From Paenibacillus tritici (GTDB lineage Bacteria > Bacillota > Bacilli > Paenibacillales > Paenibacillaceae), in the NCBI RefSeq assembly GCF_013204885.1, contig NZ_JABMKX010000031.1, forward strand, positions 1-49,840: DNA of 49,840 nucleotides, written 5' to 3'. The position numbers and the translations under genes were made by a program. This document shows positions 25,983-34,328 of this stretch, piece by piece (position 1 is the stretch's first letter; the number at the start of each line of letters is the position of its first letter). Under the pieces are notes generated by a model. That model was given only the letters and a program-made list of their open reading frames with translations. It did not search any database and was not told the origin of the DNA.

Positions 25983-26234
25983 GGCATCAGGCTCCTTCTC
26001 ATTCAAGCAGCAATACAGCGCAGCGCATCCGGGCTGCCGTTGCTTGTATTCCTCATTATGGGAAAGGAAGGGGGGAGATATTCATAACCTGAAGAGAAAG
26101 CGGGGCCCGGGGCATCAAGCGAGGACGGAGAAGCGGCAGCTGTCCCGTGGATGTGTGATTTTGTGAGCCGTTATGGTAAAATTTTTAGATACTTTATGAA
26201 TGTATGCTATCTCAAACCCGGGAGGATTGCCGCC

Positions 26235-27092
26235 ATGGCTTTTCGCGTATCCGCTGTACAATATCATCTGCACACTATCTCCTCCTTCGAGGAGTTTGCC
26301 GCCCAGTGTGAGCACTATATTAGAACCGCCGGAGAGTACGGCGCTGAATTTATCCTGTTCCCCGAATTTCTCACGACACAGCTGATGTCTATAGGGAATG
26401 AACACGGAGAAACTCTGGGAATAGAGGATCTGCCGCAGTTCACAGACCGTTACCGGGAGATGTTCTCCGGGTATGCCAGGAAATATGCAGTACATATAAT
26501 CGGAGGCACCCATGTGCTGCGCCGCAGCGGGAAGCTTTATAATGTAGCCCATCTCTTTTACCCGGACGGCAGAATTGCCGAGCAGCCCAAGCTGCATATT
26601 ATACCGGCTGAGGTAGAGGGGTGGAATATGGGAGCCGGTGAAGAGCTGCAGGTCTTCCAGACCGAACAGGGAACCATCGCCATGCTGACCTGCTACGATA
26701 TTGAATTCCCGGAGATTGTGCGCATGGCCCGGGCCAAGGGTGCGGATGTGATCTTCTGCCCTTCCTGTACGGATGACCGCCACGGCTTCCACCGCGTGAG
26801 ATATACCAGCCATGCCCGCGCCATTGAGAATCAGATATATGTTGTGCTTACGGGGACCGTAGGCTCGTTGCCTACGGTGGATCTGATGCGGGCCAACTTC
26901 GGGCAGGCTGCGGTAATTACGCCGAATGATATTCCGTTTCCTCCGCAGGGGCTGCTGGCAGAAGGAGAAATTAACGGCGATATGATCGTCACGGCCGATC
27001 TCGATCTGGAGCTGCTGTACCGCGTCCGGGAGCACGGATCAGTCACTACGTGGCGTGACCGCCGGACGGATCTGTATACAGACTGGAAGTAG
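26235..27092 (+). CDS. Carbon-nitrogen hydrolase (nitrilase superfamily)
   Basis: 285 aa from ATG 26235, with GGGAGG 10 nt upstream. A longer in-frame reading from 26151 would contain that site. The Glu-Lys-Cys triad is E44 (LFPEFLTTQ), K119 (EQPKLHIIP) and C153 (LTCYDIEFPE). It hydrolyses an amide-type C-N bond of unknown substrate. A GNAT gene begins 15 nt downstream. In Bacillus (YhcX type) a GNAT domain and a nitrilase domain are fused in one protein, so the pair here looks like the split version. Confidence 0.92.
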   Translation: MAFRVSAVQYHLHTISSFEEFAAQCEHYIRTAGEYGAEFILFPEFLTTQLMSIGNEHGETLGIEDLPQFTDRYREMFSGYARKYAVHIIGGTHVLRRSGKLYNVAHLFYPDGRIAEQPKLHIIPAEVEGWNMGAGEELQVFQTEQGTIAMLTCYDIEFPEIVRMARAKGADVIFCPSCTDDRHGFHRVRYTSHARAIENQIYVVLTGTVGSLPTVDLMRANFGQAAVITPNDIPFPPQGLLAEGEINGDMIVTADLDLELLYRVREHGSVTTWRDRRTDLYTDWK

Positions 27093-27107
27093 GGGGCAGG
27101 GCAGAGG

Positions 27108-27773
27108 ATGTATTACAAGAGGTTTTATGCTTTTGACGGCGCAACACCGGTGCCTGCAGTAATCCGCAGCTACAAGGAGTCTGACTTCACGGAACTGATC
27201 AGGGTCCAGTAGGAAGCCTTTCCGCCGCCTTATCCAGCAGAGCTGTGGTGGAACCGGGAGCAGCTGCTGAATCATGTAACGCTTTTTCCCGAGGGGGCCC
27301 TGGCTGTGGAAGTGGACGGGGAACTGGCCGGTTCGGTTACCGGGCTCATCATCCGCTCGGGCCCGGAGGCGCTGCATCACACCTGGTCGGAGGTTACCGC
27401 AGACGGCTATCTGACCACGCATGAGCCGGACGGGAATACGCTGTATATTGCCGATTTGTGTGTCCGCCCGAAATACCGCAAGCTGGGTCTGGGCAAGGAG
27501 CTGGTCCAGTCGTTGTATCACGTTGTAGTGGAGCAGAAGCTCGAACGGCTGCTGGGAGCAGGCCGGATGCCGGGGTATCATCTGATGGCGGACCGGATGA
27601 CCGCAGAGGAATATCTGGCCGGGGTAGTAGCCGGAAGGTGGACTGATCCGGTCATTACCTTTCTGCTGCGGTGCGGCCGGGTTCCGGTAACGGTGGTAGC
27701 GGATTATCTCGAGGATGAGGAATCAGGGAATTATGCTGCGCTTATGGAATGGAAGAATCCTTTTTATAAGTGA
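27108..27773 (+). pseudogene. GNAT acetyltransferase interrupted by an in-frame amber codon
   Basis: Reading from ATG 27108 gives 34 codons ending IRVQ, then TAG at 27210-27212. The same frame continues for 186 codons (EAFPPPYPAELWWNREQL ...) to a stop at 27771-27773. The part after the stop holds the GNAT acetyl-CoA site (VRPKYRKLGLGKELVQ), so the frame is clearly one gene. A single CAG or GAG to TAG change explains it. A restart at GTG 27306 has no ribosome binding site. It is either a recent pseudogene, a sequencing error, or a gene needing readthrough. It sits 15 nt after the nitrilase gene. Confidence 0.85.
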
Positions 27774-27805
27774 ATATAACCGATCATTGAAGGAGTTCGT
27801 TGACT

Positions 27806-28474
27806 ATGGAATATAGAAGAATTACAGCGCTTGCCGATCCGTTGTTCAGACAGGTGCACCAGTTATTGTCCGAAGTCTTTCCTCCCGAGGAAGTGCTGGA
27901 ATACAGCTTGTGGAAGGAGCCGCTGGAAGACCCGGGCATTCGTGTGTTCGCTGCCGTGCATGAGGGGACTGTTGTAGGCACTACGGAGTACCGCTATTAT
28001 GCGGACTGGAATGTGGCGATGACCGACTTCACCATCATTGGCCGGGAGGGCCTGGGCATCGGGCGTTTTTTGGCTCATAACCGCTTGAAGGACCTGCATA
28101 AGCTGGCCGGGGATAATAACTGTGAGCTGCTGGGCATGTTCGCCGAGATCTATGATCCTTACCGGGTCGCGTATGATTTTGGCGGAATTAAGCCGATGGA
28201 CCCGTTCGTCCGCCGCGAGGTCCTGTCGCATCTGGGCTATAGAAGGATTGATATTCCGTATGTTCATCCTTCCTGGCAGGGGGACGGTGAGGCGGTGTCC
28301 GGTCTTGACCTCTGCTTCATGCCCGTTAGTGAAGAGCTGGAGAGAATTGCAGCGCCGCTCGTGGCCGATTTCCTGACCCGTTATTACGCTGTGCTATCGG
28401 ATAAGCCGGAAGCCTGGACGTCCATGATCAGCCAGCTCCGGAGCATGGATAGCGTGGCATTACTGCCGCTGTGA
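27806..28474 (+). CDS. GNAT-like acetyltransferase
   Basis: 222 aa from ATG 27806; GAAGGAG lies 10 nt upstream, and a TTG at 27800 is a possible earlier start. The fold is GNAT-like: VFAAVHEGTVVGTTEYRYY strand pair, then FTIIGREGLGIGRFLAHNRL as the acetyl-CoA loop. The C-terminal half (about 115-222, with YDPYRVAYDFGG and the helical end) is longer than in simple GNATs. Substrate unknown. It follows the interrupted GNAT gene by 32 nt and likely belongs to the same transcript as the nitrilase gene. Confidence 0.82.
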   Translation: MEYRRITALADPLFRQVHQLLSEVFPPEEVLEYSLWKEPLEDPGIRVFAAVHEGTVVGTTEYRYYADWNVAMTDFTIIGREGLGIGRFLAHNRLKDLHKLAGDNNCELLGMFAEIYDPYRVAYDFGGIKPMDPFVRREVLSHLGYRRIDIPYVHPSWQGDGEAVSGLDLCFMPVSEELERIAAPLVADFLTRYYAVLSDKPEAWTSMISQLRSMDSVALLPL

Positions 28475-28499
28475 TGGTTGGTGATAGATGAAATATCCA

Positions 28500-28528
28500 T
28501 TGAATTGCTCTCCCGATCTGGATATAGT
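28500..28528 (+). promoter_or_regulatory. promoter of ywiB-argS
   Basis: TTGAAT (28500-28505), a 17-bp spacer and TATAGT (28523-28528). Confidence 0.7.
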
Positions 28529-28591
28529 GTACAATGGGAAAGCGAATATGACCTCTATGAATAACAAGTACGAATAAGCGAGGAACGTGTG

Positions 28592-29035
28592 ATGACTGAA
28601 GGGCAGCAAGGCAAATACGGTGTTTCTGTAACACTGGTAAGTGTGCAGGGCACAGAGCGGAATGTGGTACAGGCTGCAGGTGAAGTCATACCTAAGGGGC
28701 AGTCACTGTATATCCGTTATGAAGAGCGGCAGCCCGGCCCGGAGGGCGCAGAGGCTACTATACAGAACACGCTGAAGATTTCAGAGGGCAGAATCAAGCT
28801 GATCCGCCATGGCGCTGTCCAGTCGGAGCAGTCTTTTGAGACGGGGCAACCGCTGCCTGGATTCTACCGCTCGCCTTATACACAATTCAATCTCACCACC
28901 GACACTAAGAAATTAGACATCAAGCGCGAAGGAAGATCGCTTGCGGTTTCATGGGAATATGATCTCTACGTATACGGGGAATGTTCAGGACAGTTCGCTA
29001 TAAGTTTGAATATACAGGAGGAACCACAATCATGA
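28592..29035 (+). CDS. ywiB: DUF1934 family protein (YwiB)
   Basis: 147 aa. ATG 28592 is 6 nt after GAGGAA, whereas the GTG at 28589 is only 3 nt away. The protein is a beta-barrel-like, calycin-type small protein with repeated strands (LYIRYEERQ, TLKISEGRIKLIRHG, FNLTTDTKKLDIKREGRSLAVSWEYDLYV). In B. subtilis ywiB sits directly before argS, exactly as here, where the argS ATG overlaps this stop as ATGA. Function is unknown. The tight coupling to argS is conserved. Confidence 0.88.
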   Translation: MTEGQQGKYGVSVTLVSVQGTERNVVQAAGEVIPKGQSLYIRYEERQPGPEGAEATIQNTLKISEGRIKLIRHGAVQSEQSFETGQPLPGFYRSPYTQFNLTTDTKKLDIKREGRSLAVSWEYDLYVYGECSGQFAISLNIQEEPQS

Positions 29036-30717
29036 CACACAATTTAAATCCGCTTCAGCTTGCCCACGAACGGGTGAAGGAGGCCATTGCCGATGCAGTT
29101 GTAGCTGCCGGTCTGGTGTCCCGCGAAGAGCTGCCTGCCATTGTGCTGGAAGTGCCGAAGGACAAGGCTCACGGAGATATGGCCACGAATGCAGCGATGC
29201 AGCTGACCAAGCTCGCGAAGCGCAACCCGCGGCAGATCGCCGAGGCGATTATCGAGCACCTGGACACCGGCCGCGCTTCTATAGAGAAGGCCGAAATTGC
29301 CGGACCGGGCTTCATCAACTTCACTTTGTCCAAAAGCTATCTGTATCCCGTTATTGCACTTGTGGCCGAGCAGGCTGACGATTATGGCCGTGTGGATATA
29401 GGCCAGGGTAAGCATGTTGAGATGGAATTTGTCAGCGCGAACCCTACAGGCAGCCTTCATCTGGGACATGCCCGCGGAGCTGCCGTCGGTGATGCACTAT
29501 GCAACGTGCTGGATTATGCCGGATACAAGGTGACCCGGGAGTACTACATTAACGATGCCGGGAACCAGGTCGCCAATCTGTGCAAATCCATCGAGACCCG
29601 TTACCTGCAGGAGCTGGGCCAACCGGCTGAGATGCCGGAGGACGGTTATCATGGAGAAGATATCAAAGGCTTCGCCAGGGAGCTGGTAGCGGAGAAGGGC
29701 GATTCCCTGCTCGCCATGACACCGGGGGACCGGGCGGCATTCTTCCGCACCTACGGCCTTGAGAAGGAATTGGACAAAATCAAACGCGACCTCAGCCGGT
29801 TCCGCGTGAACTTCGATATCTGGTTCAGCGAAACCTCTCTCTATGAGAACGGGGAAGTGCTGCGTTCGCTGGATGAGCTTCGTGAACGCGGTGAAGTCTA
29901 TGACAAAGAAGGCGCCACCTGGCTGCAAACCACCAAATACGGTGACGATAAGGACCGCGTGCTGATTAAGAATGATGGCACCTATACGTACCTCACACCG
30001 GATATTGCCTACCATAGCGACAAATACGGCCGCGGCTACGATACAATGATCAACATCTGGGGAGCGGACCACCACGGCTACATTCCACGGATGAAGGCAG
30101 CCATGGCGGCCCTCGGTAATGACCCCGAGAAGCTGGTGGTGCTGATAGCCCAGATGGTCAGCCTGTTCCAGGACGGCGAGAAGGTCAAGATGTCCAAGCG
30201 TACCGGCAAAGCCGTTACCATGGAAGACCTGATGGAAGAAGTCGGAGTGGACGCCATCCGTTACTTCTTCACCATGCGCAGTATGGATTCGCATTTGGAC
30301 TTTGACATGGATCTGGCCATTTCGACATCCAATGAGAACCCTGTATTCTATGTGCAGTACGCACATGCACGTATTTGCAGCATTTTCCGCCAGGCGGAGG
30401 AGCAGGGGATTGTGCTGCCGGAGGCAGACAAGATCGACTACAGCAAGCTGACCGCTGTTCATGAATATGACCTGCTCCGCAAAATCGGTGAGCTGCCTGC
30501 GGAAATTACGATTGCCGCCGAAGGCTACGCGCCGCACCGTCTGGTCCGCTATGTATACGACCTGGCTTCTCTGTTCCACAGCTACTACAAGGCAGAGCGC
30601 GTAATCACCGAGGATGCTGCTCAGACCGTTGCCCGTCTTGCTCTGCTGGGCGCTGCGCGGACGACGATTGCCAACGTTCTGCGTCTGGTTGGCGTTACCG
30701 CACCAGACCGGATGTAA
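29032..30717 (+). CDS. argS: Arginyl-tRNA synthetase
   Basis: 561 aa from ATG 29032, with AGGAGG 10 nt upstream. A class I synthetase charging tRNA-Arg. The N-terminal Add-1 domain (about 1-100) recognises the tRNA D-loop. The HIGH motif is HLGH (143-146, NPTGSLHLGHARGAA) and the KMSKS motif is KMSKR (386-390). The C-terminal DALR anticodon-binding domain (about 440-561) ends in PDRM. It is translationally coupled to ywiB and followed by a strong terminator. Confidence 0.97.
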   Translation: MTHNLNPLQLAHERVKEAIADAVVAAGLVSREELPAIVLEVPKDKAHGDMATNAAMQLTKLAKRNPRQIAEAIIEHLDTGRASIEKAEIAGPGFINFTLSKSYLYPVIALVAEQADDYGRVDIGQGKHVEMEFVSANPTGSLHLGHARGAAVGDALCNVLDYAGYKVTREYYINDAGNQVANLCKSIETRYLQELGQPAEMPEDGYHGEDIKGFARELVAEKGDSLLAMTPGDRAAFFRTYGLEKELDKIKRDLSRFRVNFDIWFSETSLYENGEVLRSLDELRERGEVYDKEGATWLQTTKYGDDKDRVLIKNDGTYTYLTPDIAYHSDKYGRGYDTMINIWGADHHGYIPRMKAAMAALGNDPEKLVVLIAQMVSLFQDGEKVKMSKRTGKAVTMEDLMEEVGVDAIRYFFTMRSMDSHLDFDMDLAISTSNENPVFYVQYAHARICSIFRQAEEQGIVLPEADKIDYSKLTAVHEYDLLRKIGELPAEITIAAEGYAPHRLVRYVYDLASLFHSYYKAERVITEDAAQTVARLALLGAARTTIANVLRLVGVTAPDRM

Positions 30718-30738
30718 CTTGCTGGAGCTATACAGGCT

Positions 30739-30770
30739 AAGCGCCACCCCTTTTCGGGGGTGGCGCTTTT
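30739..30770 (+). terminator. argS terminator
   Basis: A 12-bp stem AAGCGCCACCCC with GGGGTGGCGCTT and a T run. From here to 31239 there is no gene; the stretch holds repeat copy A and otherwise nothing I recognise. Confidence 0.92.
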
Positions 30771-30953
30771 GGTCTCGTCATGCGGCCGGTTCTGCCGAAA
30801 GTGTACGGCGGAACCGGTCAGATGACAGGTTGACGGGAGACAGGTGGATTTTGTCCACTTGCTGATGAACGGATGAACCTTGCGGCAACGGCAGTTGGAA
30901 AAATAGCACTTATGTCAGCACATTTAACCCACATTAGCGAATTCAAACAAAAT

Positions 30954-31041
30954 TAGATGTCATTTATCCACTTGCTTACGTCTATTTCTCGAAAATTGGC
31001 GAATTAAGATACATTATTCCATTTGTTTGTTGAAGGAGCCG
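30954..31041 (+). repeat. intergenic repeat, copy A
   Basis: An 88-bp non-coding element that aligns without gaps to 34684-34771, with about 67 of 88 positions identical by eye. Best conserved are TTTATCCACTTG, GAAAATTG and CGAATTAAGATAC. The two copies point the same way and flank the A+T-rich 31-34.6 kb region. Confidence 0.7.
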
Positions 31042-31239
31042 GTACCCCGCCGTACCGTACGCTTATGCCTCCGAGCTTACGGCCGGATTGTATAGTGACG
31101 GGAAATAGAATTGGTGAGGATCTCGTTGGAACAACGGAACTGTCAGGGGAATCTTGCCGGATTAAGCAGCTGCGCTTAAGTTTGCTGGACCTATGAAGAG
31201 TTTCAAAAAAGAAGCTTATATGAGAATATTATGCAACTT

Positions 31240-31267
31240 TTGAAAGAGCAGTTCAGTCTATTATAGT
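31240..31267 (+). promoter_or_regulatory. promoter of the small lipoprotein gene
   Basis: TTGAAA (31240-31245), a 16-bp spacer and TATAGT (31262-31267). Confidence 0.65.
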
Positions 31268-31298
31268 GAGGTGACAGATCAACAAGGAGGATATTTAC

Positions 31299-31856
31299 AT
31301 GAACTATAAAGGGAAAGCCCTGATTACCGGCCTGCTGTTTGGTGCTTTATTAGCAGGATGCAGTCAGAATGAAAATTCTACTTTAGATAATTCAACCTCT
31401 CCTGAAACTGCACAAAATCAGAATGTAAATTCGACCAATAATGCAGGTGAAGGAATGACAGAAGCAGAGCCACTATCTTATACAGCAGAACAAAAAAATG
31501 AAATTAGTGAAGCTGCTAAGAAAGCCAGATTAGATAAAGTTTACATCCCTACAGTAGGCTTAGGTGTTGATGATTACCTGGATCGTGTAGAAGTTAAAGA
31601 CAATCAAGTCCGTATTGTATTTATTCGAGGTTCAATCACTCAATCCAAAGAAGAACTTAAACCAACTAACGAGATTGCTTCGACTAAAGAAGTTGAACTT
31701 TCAAAAAATGTATCTGGGAAATGGATTACTGAAGAGAATGGAGCAACGTCTTTATACTTTGAGAAAGACGGACTGTATTTCAGTATGAATTCAGCTAGAA
31801 CCTTTTTTCAGGCTGATTATGAGAGAGCGGCCGCTTCGCTTGAACCATTAAAGTAA
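31299..31856 (+). CDS. Small lipoprotein of unknown function
   Basis: 185 aa, with AAGGAGG before the ATG. The N-terminus has Lys residues, a hydrophobic core and the lipobox LLAGC, so Cys21 is probably lipidated and the protein sits outside the membrane. A Ser/Thr/Asn-rich linker (about 22-55) precedes a small domain with strands VYIPTVGLGVDDYLDRVEV and NQVRIVFIRGS. I recognise no family. Codon use is A/T-rich compared with argS and the protease gene, which suggests that it belongs to the acquired region between the two intergenic repeats. Confidence 0.85.
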   Translation: MNYKGKALITGLLFGALLAGCSQNENSTLDNSTSPETAQNQNVNSTNNAGEGMTEAEPLSYTAEQKNEISEAAKKARLDKVYIPTVGLGVDDYLDRVEVKDNQVRIVFIRGSITQSKEELKPTNEIASTKEVELSKNVSGKWITEENGATSLYFEKDGLYFSMNSARTFFQADYERAAASLEPLK

Positions 31857-31914
31857 GTTTCTTCGCTATCTCCCTAATGGGCAGAACGGATTGAAATCAC
31901 TACATATAGGATGC

Positions 31915-31946
31915 AAAACAACCGCCTGGATTCAGGCGGTTGTTTT
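31915..31946. terminator. terminator after the lipoprotein gene
   Basis: A perfect 14-bp stem (AAAACAACCGCCTG with CAGGCGGTTGTTTT), loop GATT. It can work in both directions. Confidence 0.92.
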
Positions 31947-32043
31947 AATGTGGACCAACGCGCCGCCAGAGGAATGAAAGGAAAAGAAACAACAGGAAGG
32001 TTAGTACAAGGGGAGGGACTGGGGGGCGGTTGGGACAGATTAA

Positions 32044-32072
32044 CGCCGGGTTGGCCAGAAGCGTAACCGGCG
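32044..32072 (-). terminator. possible terminator of the XRE gene
   Basis: CGCCGG-G-TT pairs with AACCGGCG with one bulge, just after the stop of the minus-strand gene. No strong T run. Confidence 0.4.
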
Positions 32073-32085
32073 CAAAACAGCTGTA

Positions 32086-32418
32086 TTAGAAATTTGTAAA
32101 CACTTCGCGCAAGATTCGGTATGCCCTTTGTTGCTGTTCATGATCTTGTTCCTTTAAAAGCAGAACGATCTTCCAAATCCATTCGTCAGCTTTGAAGCGT
32201 TCGTATTGCTCATGATCAAATGTAATAGCAATCTGCGTATGTAGCGCTTCAGCAATCTTTTCCAGCGTTTGAAGCTGTATGTTTTGCTCACCGCGTTCCA
32301 CGCGGCCAATGTAAGTCCCTTGAGACTCTATCGCTTCAGCTAGCTGTTCTTGCGTCATTCCTGCCAAGGTCCGGTAGTGCCGAATTTGCTCTCCAATTGC
32401 TTTTGCCAAGTCGCTCAC
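32086..32418 (-). CDS. XRE-family transcriptional regulator
   Basis: 110 aa from GTG 32418, with AAGGGGTGAT upstream; a GTG at 32430 lies directly against this site and is less likely. An N-terminal Cro/CI-type helix-turn-helix (about residues 9-62, GMTQEQLAEAIESQGTYIGRVERGEQN) is followed by a short helical C-terminus rich in Glu and Gln (LLLKEQDHEQQQRAYRIL). It is probably a DNA-binding repressor with no sensor domain. It is divergent from the RRNPP receptor gene, and the shared upstream DNA holds GTTC/GAAC inverted repeats that it or the receptor may bind. Confidence 0.88.
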   Translation of the reverse strand: MSDLAKAIGEQIRHYRTLAGMTQEQLAEAIESQGTYIGRVERGEQNIQLQTLEKIAEALHTQIAITFDHEQYERFKADEWIWKIVLLLKEQDHEQQQRAYRILREVFTNF

Positions 32419-32473
32419 GTTGGTTATCACCCCTTCCTACTAGAAGTGTAGACCAGTGATTGGACAACCTTGG

Positions 32474-32518
32474 AGAGTTCTGAAAGTTCAAAAAAAATAT
32501 CATTGAACTTTAAGGTTC
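32474..32518. promoter_or_regulatory. operator-like GTTC/GAAC array
   Basis: A perfect inverted repeat AAAGTTCA (32483-32490) and TGAACTTT (32504-32511), spacer 13, flanked by further half-sites AGAGTTC (32474) and AAGGTTC (32512). The right arm covers the -35 element of the receptor-gene promoter. Confidence 0.6.
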
Positions 32519-32532
32519 TTTTAGGGTATAAT
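32503..32532 (+). promoter_or_regulatory. promoter of the RRNPP receptor operon
   Basis: TTGAAC (32503-32508), an 18-bp spacer and TATAAT (32527-32532). Just downstream, TTTCCACAT (32532-32540) and ATGTGGAAA (32555-32563) form a second perfect inverted repeat at the expected transcript start. Confidence 0.7.
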
Positions 32533-32579
32533 TTCCACATATTGTATGCATAACATGTGGAAAGATGGAGGCGCGCGCC

Positions 32580-32624
32580 ATGTTCCTTCCGATGATTGAG
32601 TTCTTCGCGTGTTCACGTAAATAA
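32580..32624 (+). CDS. 14-codon upstream reading frame (possible leader peptide)
   Basis: ATG 32580 to TAA 32624 encodes MFLPMIEFFACSRK. A GGAGG is correctly placed 9 nt upstream, in the leader between the receptor promoter and the receptor gene. The peptide is hydrophobic with a basic end. It could be a translated leader or chance; nothing beyond the ribosome binding site and position supports it. Confidence 0.35.
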   Translation: MFLPMIEFFACSRK

Positions 32625-32685
32625 ATACGAAAATGCGTTGTTGACCACCGTTTTGGAACTTTTCTGAAAGGAGGTTGTATCTATC

Positions 32686-34065
32686 TTGGAAGTTAAAAAT
32701 TCTATACGTGAGATTTTGTTGAAGTATATGCGGGCCAATGATATGAGCTACGCAAAATTTACTGAGATTTCTGGAATCAATTCGGGATCACTTAGCCGGA
32801 TACTTCAGGGAAGTAGGCCAATCTCAGTAAAGCAATTAGAATTAATCACGGGGGCGCTGGGGTTAGCGGAAGATGCTCTGTTCGGTTCATATGTAGAAGA
32901 GTGTTTTGCTTTTTTTGCTTCGATGCGCCGAATACGTCCGTTTATTATCAAGTGCGCGGTGCTGGATCGTCTGGATTGCATTGAGCGGATTGTTCTGCGG
33001 CTATTGGATAATTTGTCTTATGTTCCAGCGTTATTTGATGTTGCTGAAGAACTATTTGCCAGCAAGCATCATCAAGCAGCGGCATTGCTCTATGATAATG
33101 TGAGTAAAGCTGAAAAATTTCAGCATTCTGAGCGTTTGGCATTTTGCCGTTATCGTTTATTTTTAGTCGAGCTAGGGACTGACTTGGAATCAAACTATAG
33201 AGCAGCCATGGTATTTGAAGATTATGTGAATCGTTTACATGAAGCCGACCAGTTGGAAGCACTTAAGCGCCTTATTGATGTGTTGGTTACAGTACATAAG
33301 TGGAAAAGAGTAGATGAACTGGCTGCTGAGATGCTTCGAATTTCTCAAATTCAGTATGATTTACAAGCCGTTGGAGGAAGTGAGAAGCAGCCTGAACGAC
33401 CAATCTACTTTTACATCCTTTATGCTTGGCTGGTGCGCTCGGCTGTATGCGAAGAATATAAGGATTACCCTGGTGCTTTGAAATATGTGTCTCTTTATGC
33501 TGAAGCGGAGTGGATACGGGAAAAAGATCAGTCAGCAGCTAGGTATAAAAAACAGTTTTCTGAATGGGCCATAGCTAATGGTTACCTATACCGGGTGATG
33601 TCTGGTGATGCTCAAGCCATAGATGAGTATGCCGACTTTGTGGCTGACCACCCGGAAGAGATTTTTATCGCGTTGAGTCAAATCGTCCAAGCAGCCAATC
33701 AATTTGGTTATGACATTGATCGTATCTTGGAACGTTTCTCTGATTACTTCCCATTTAAGGAGATGGCGGGTGAACAAGGTCAGTACAATGTCTCCGTCAT
33801 TTCGGAGAAGAGCGCTCAGTTTTTAAGTGACTTGGGAGTATATACATTCAAGAAAAATCAGGGCAATGCAATAAATCTTATATTAGAAGGATTGGATTTT
33901 TCTGTTAATATAAACAGTGTACGGAATGTGATTACCTGTATGACTCTTTTTGAGCAATATCGTGATTATGCAGATCAAGAAGCGAAAAAGAAATTTAAAA
34001 AACTCGCGAGTGAGGTGCATCGGATCAATGCGAAAAAGAACGTGGTTCCTCTTAGTTTCGTTTAG
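32686..34065 (+). CDS. RRNPP-family peptide receptor / transcriptional regulator (Alo-type)
   Basis: 459 aa from TTG 32686, with AAAGGAGG 11 nt upstream. An N-terminal XRE helix-turn-helix (about 15-58, YAKFTEISGINSGSLSRIL and ISVKQLELITGALGL) is followed by about 380 residues of helical pairs resembling TPR repeats (LFDVAEELFASKHHQAAALL, YPGALKYVSLYAEAEWI). HTH plus TPR is the layout of RRNPP quorum-sensing receptors (PlcR, NprR, AimR), which bind an imported peptide and change DNA binding. A secreted-peptide precursor gene overlaps its 3' end, the usual arrangement for cognate pairs. It resembles the AloR receptors known from Paenibacillus polymyxa. Codons are A/T-rich. Confidence 0.85.
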   Translation: MEVKNSIREILLKYMRANDMSYAKFTEISGINSGSLSRILQGSRPISVKQLELITGALGLAEDALFGSYVEECFAFFASMRRIRPFIIKCAVLDRLDCIERIVLRLLDNLSYVPALFDVAEELFASKHHQAAALLYDNVSKAEKFQHSERLAFCRYRLFLVELGTDLESNYRAAMVFEDYVNRLHEADQLEALKRLIDVLVTVHKWKRVDELAAEMLRISQIQYDLQAVGGSEKQPERPIYFYILYAWLVRSAVCEEYKDYPGALKYVSLYAEAEWIREKDQSAARYKKQFSEWAIANGYLYRVMSGDAQAIDEYADFVADHPEEIFIALSQIVQAANQFGYDIDRILERFSDYFPFKEMAGEQGQYNVSVISEKSAQFLSDLGVYTFKKNQGNAINLILEGLDFSVNINSVRNVITCMTLFEQYRDYADQEAKKKFKKLASEVHRINAKKNVVPLSFV

Positions 34066-34138
34066 TTGTCTTGTTGCGACTGTGGCTCCTATTATGACTA
34101 CACTAATCACAATGGGGCATGGTGTCGGTTGGGGCTAA
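34028..34138 (+). CDS. Quorum-sensing propeptide (AloP/Phr-like)
   Basis: A 36-codon gene in a different frame, overlapping the last 38 bp of the receptor gene. GAGGTG (34012-34017) lies 10 nt before ATG 34028. The N-terminus MRKRTW is basic, followed by a hydrophobic export stretch (FLLVSFSCLVATVAPIM). The short C-terminal tail TTLITMGHGVGWG is Gly-rich with His and Trp. This is the layout of exported RRNPP propeptides whose last residues become the signal. The mature peptide is probably within the last 5-10 residues, for example GHGVGWG. A strong terminator follows 22 nt downstream. The assignment comes from layout and context, not a recognised sequence family. Confidence 0.8.
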   Translation: MRKRTWFLLVSFSCLVATVAPIMTTLITMGHGVGWG

Positions 34139-34160
34139 GGTGTTGACAACTTCATTGTAA

Positions 34161-34203
34161 TGCACAAAAAAGCTTTCCTTCAAGGGAAAGCTTTTTTGTG
34201 CAT
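34161..34203 (+). terminator. terminator after the propeptide gene
   Basis: TGCACAAAAAAGCTTTCC pairs with GGGAAAGCTTTTTTGTGCA around a 4-5 nt loop. Very strong, and it ends the receptor-peptide operon. Confidence 0.95.
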
Positions 34204-34328
34204 TAAGACGGCATTTTAAATTTGTTGTAACCAGTATTAGCAAAGAAATGGTGAGTTGCCATCTGAGTATCGAGTAATCATTTGACATAAAAACCTAAAA
34301 TATTACACAAAGGAGATGTTGCTCAACG

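Noticed and set aside
29497..30747. A 416-codon open frame antisense to argS
   Set aside because: It is a shadow of argS codons, with no known motif and no promoter or ribosome binding site.
34282..34310. Promoter for the Spo0E-like gene at TTGACA
   Set aside because: The nearest -10-like TATTAC is only 13 bp away and nothing fits at 16-18 bp.
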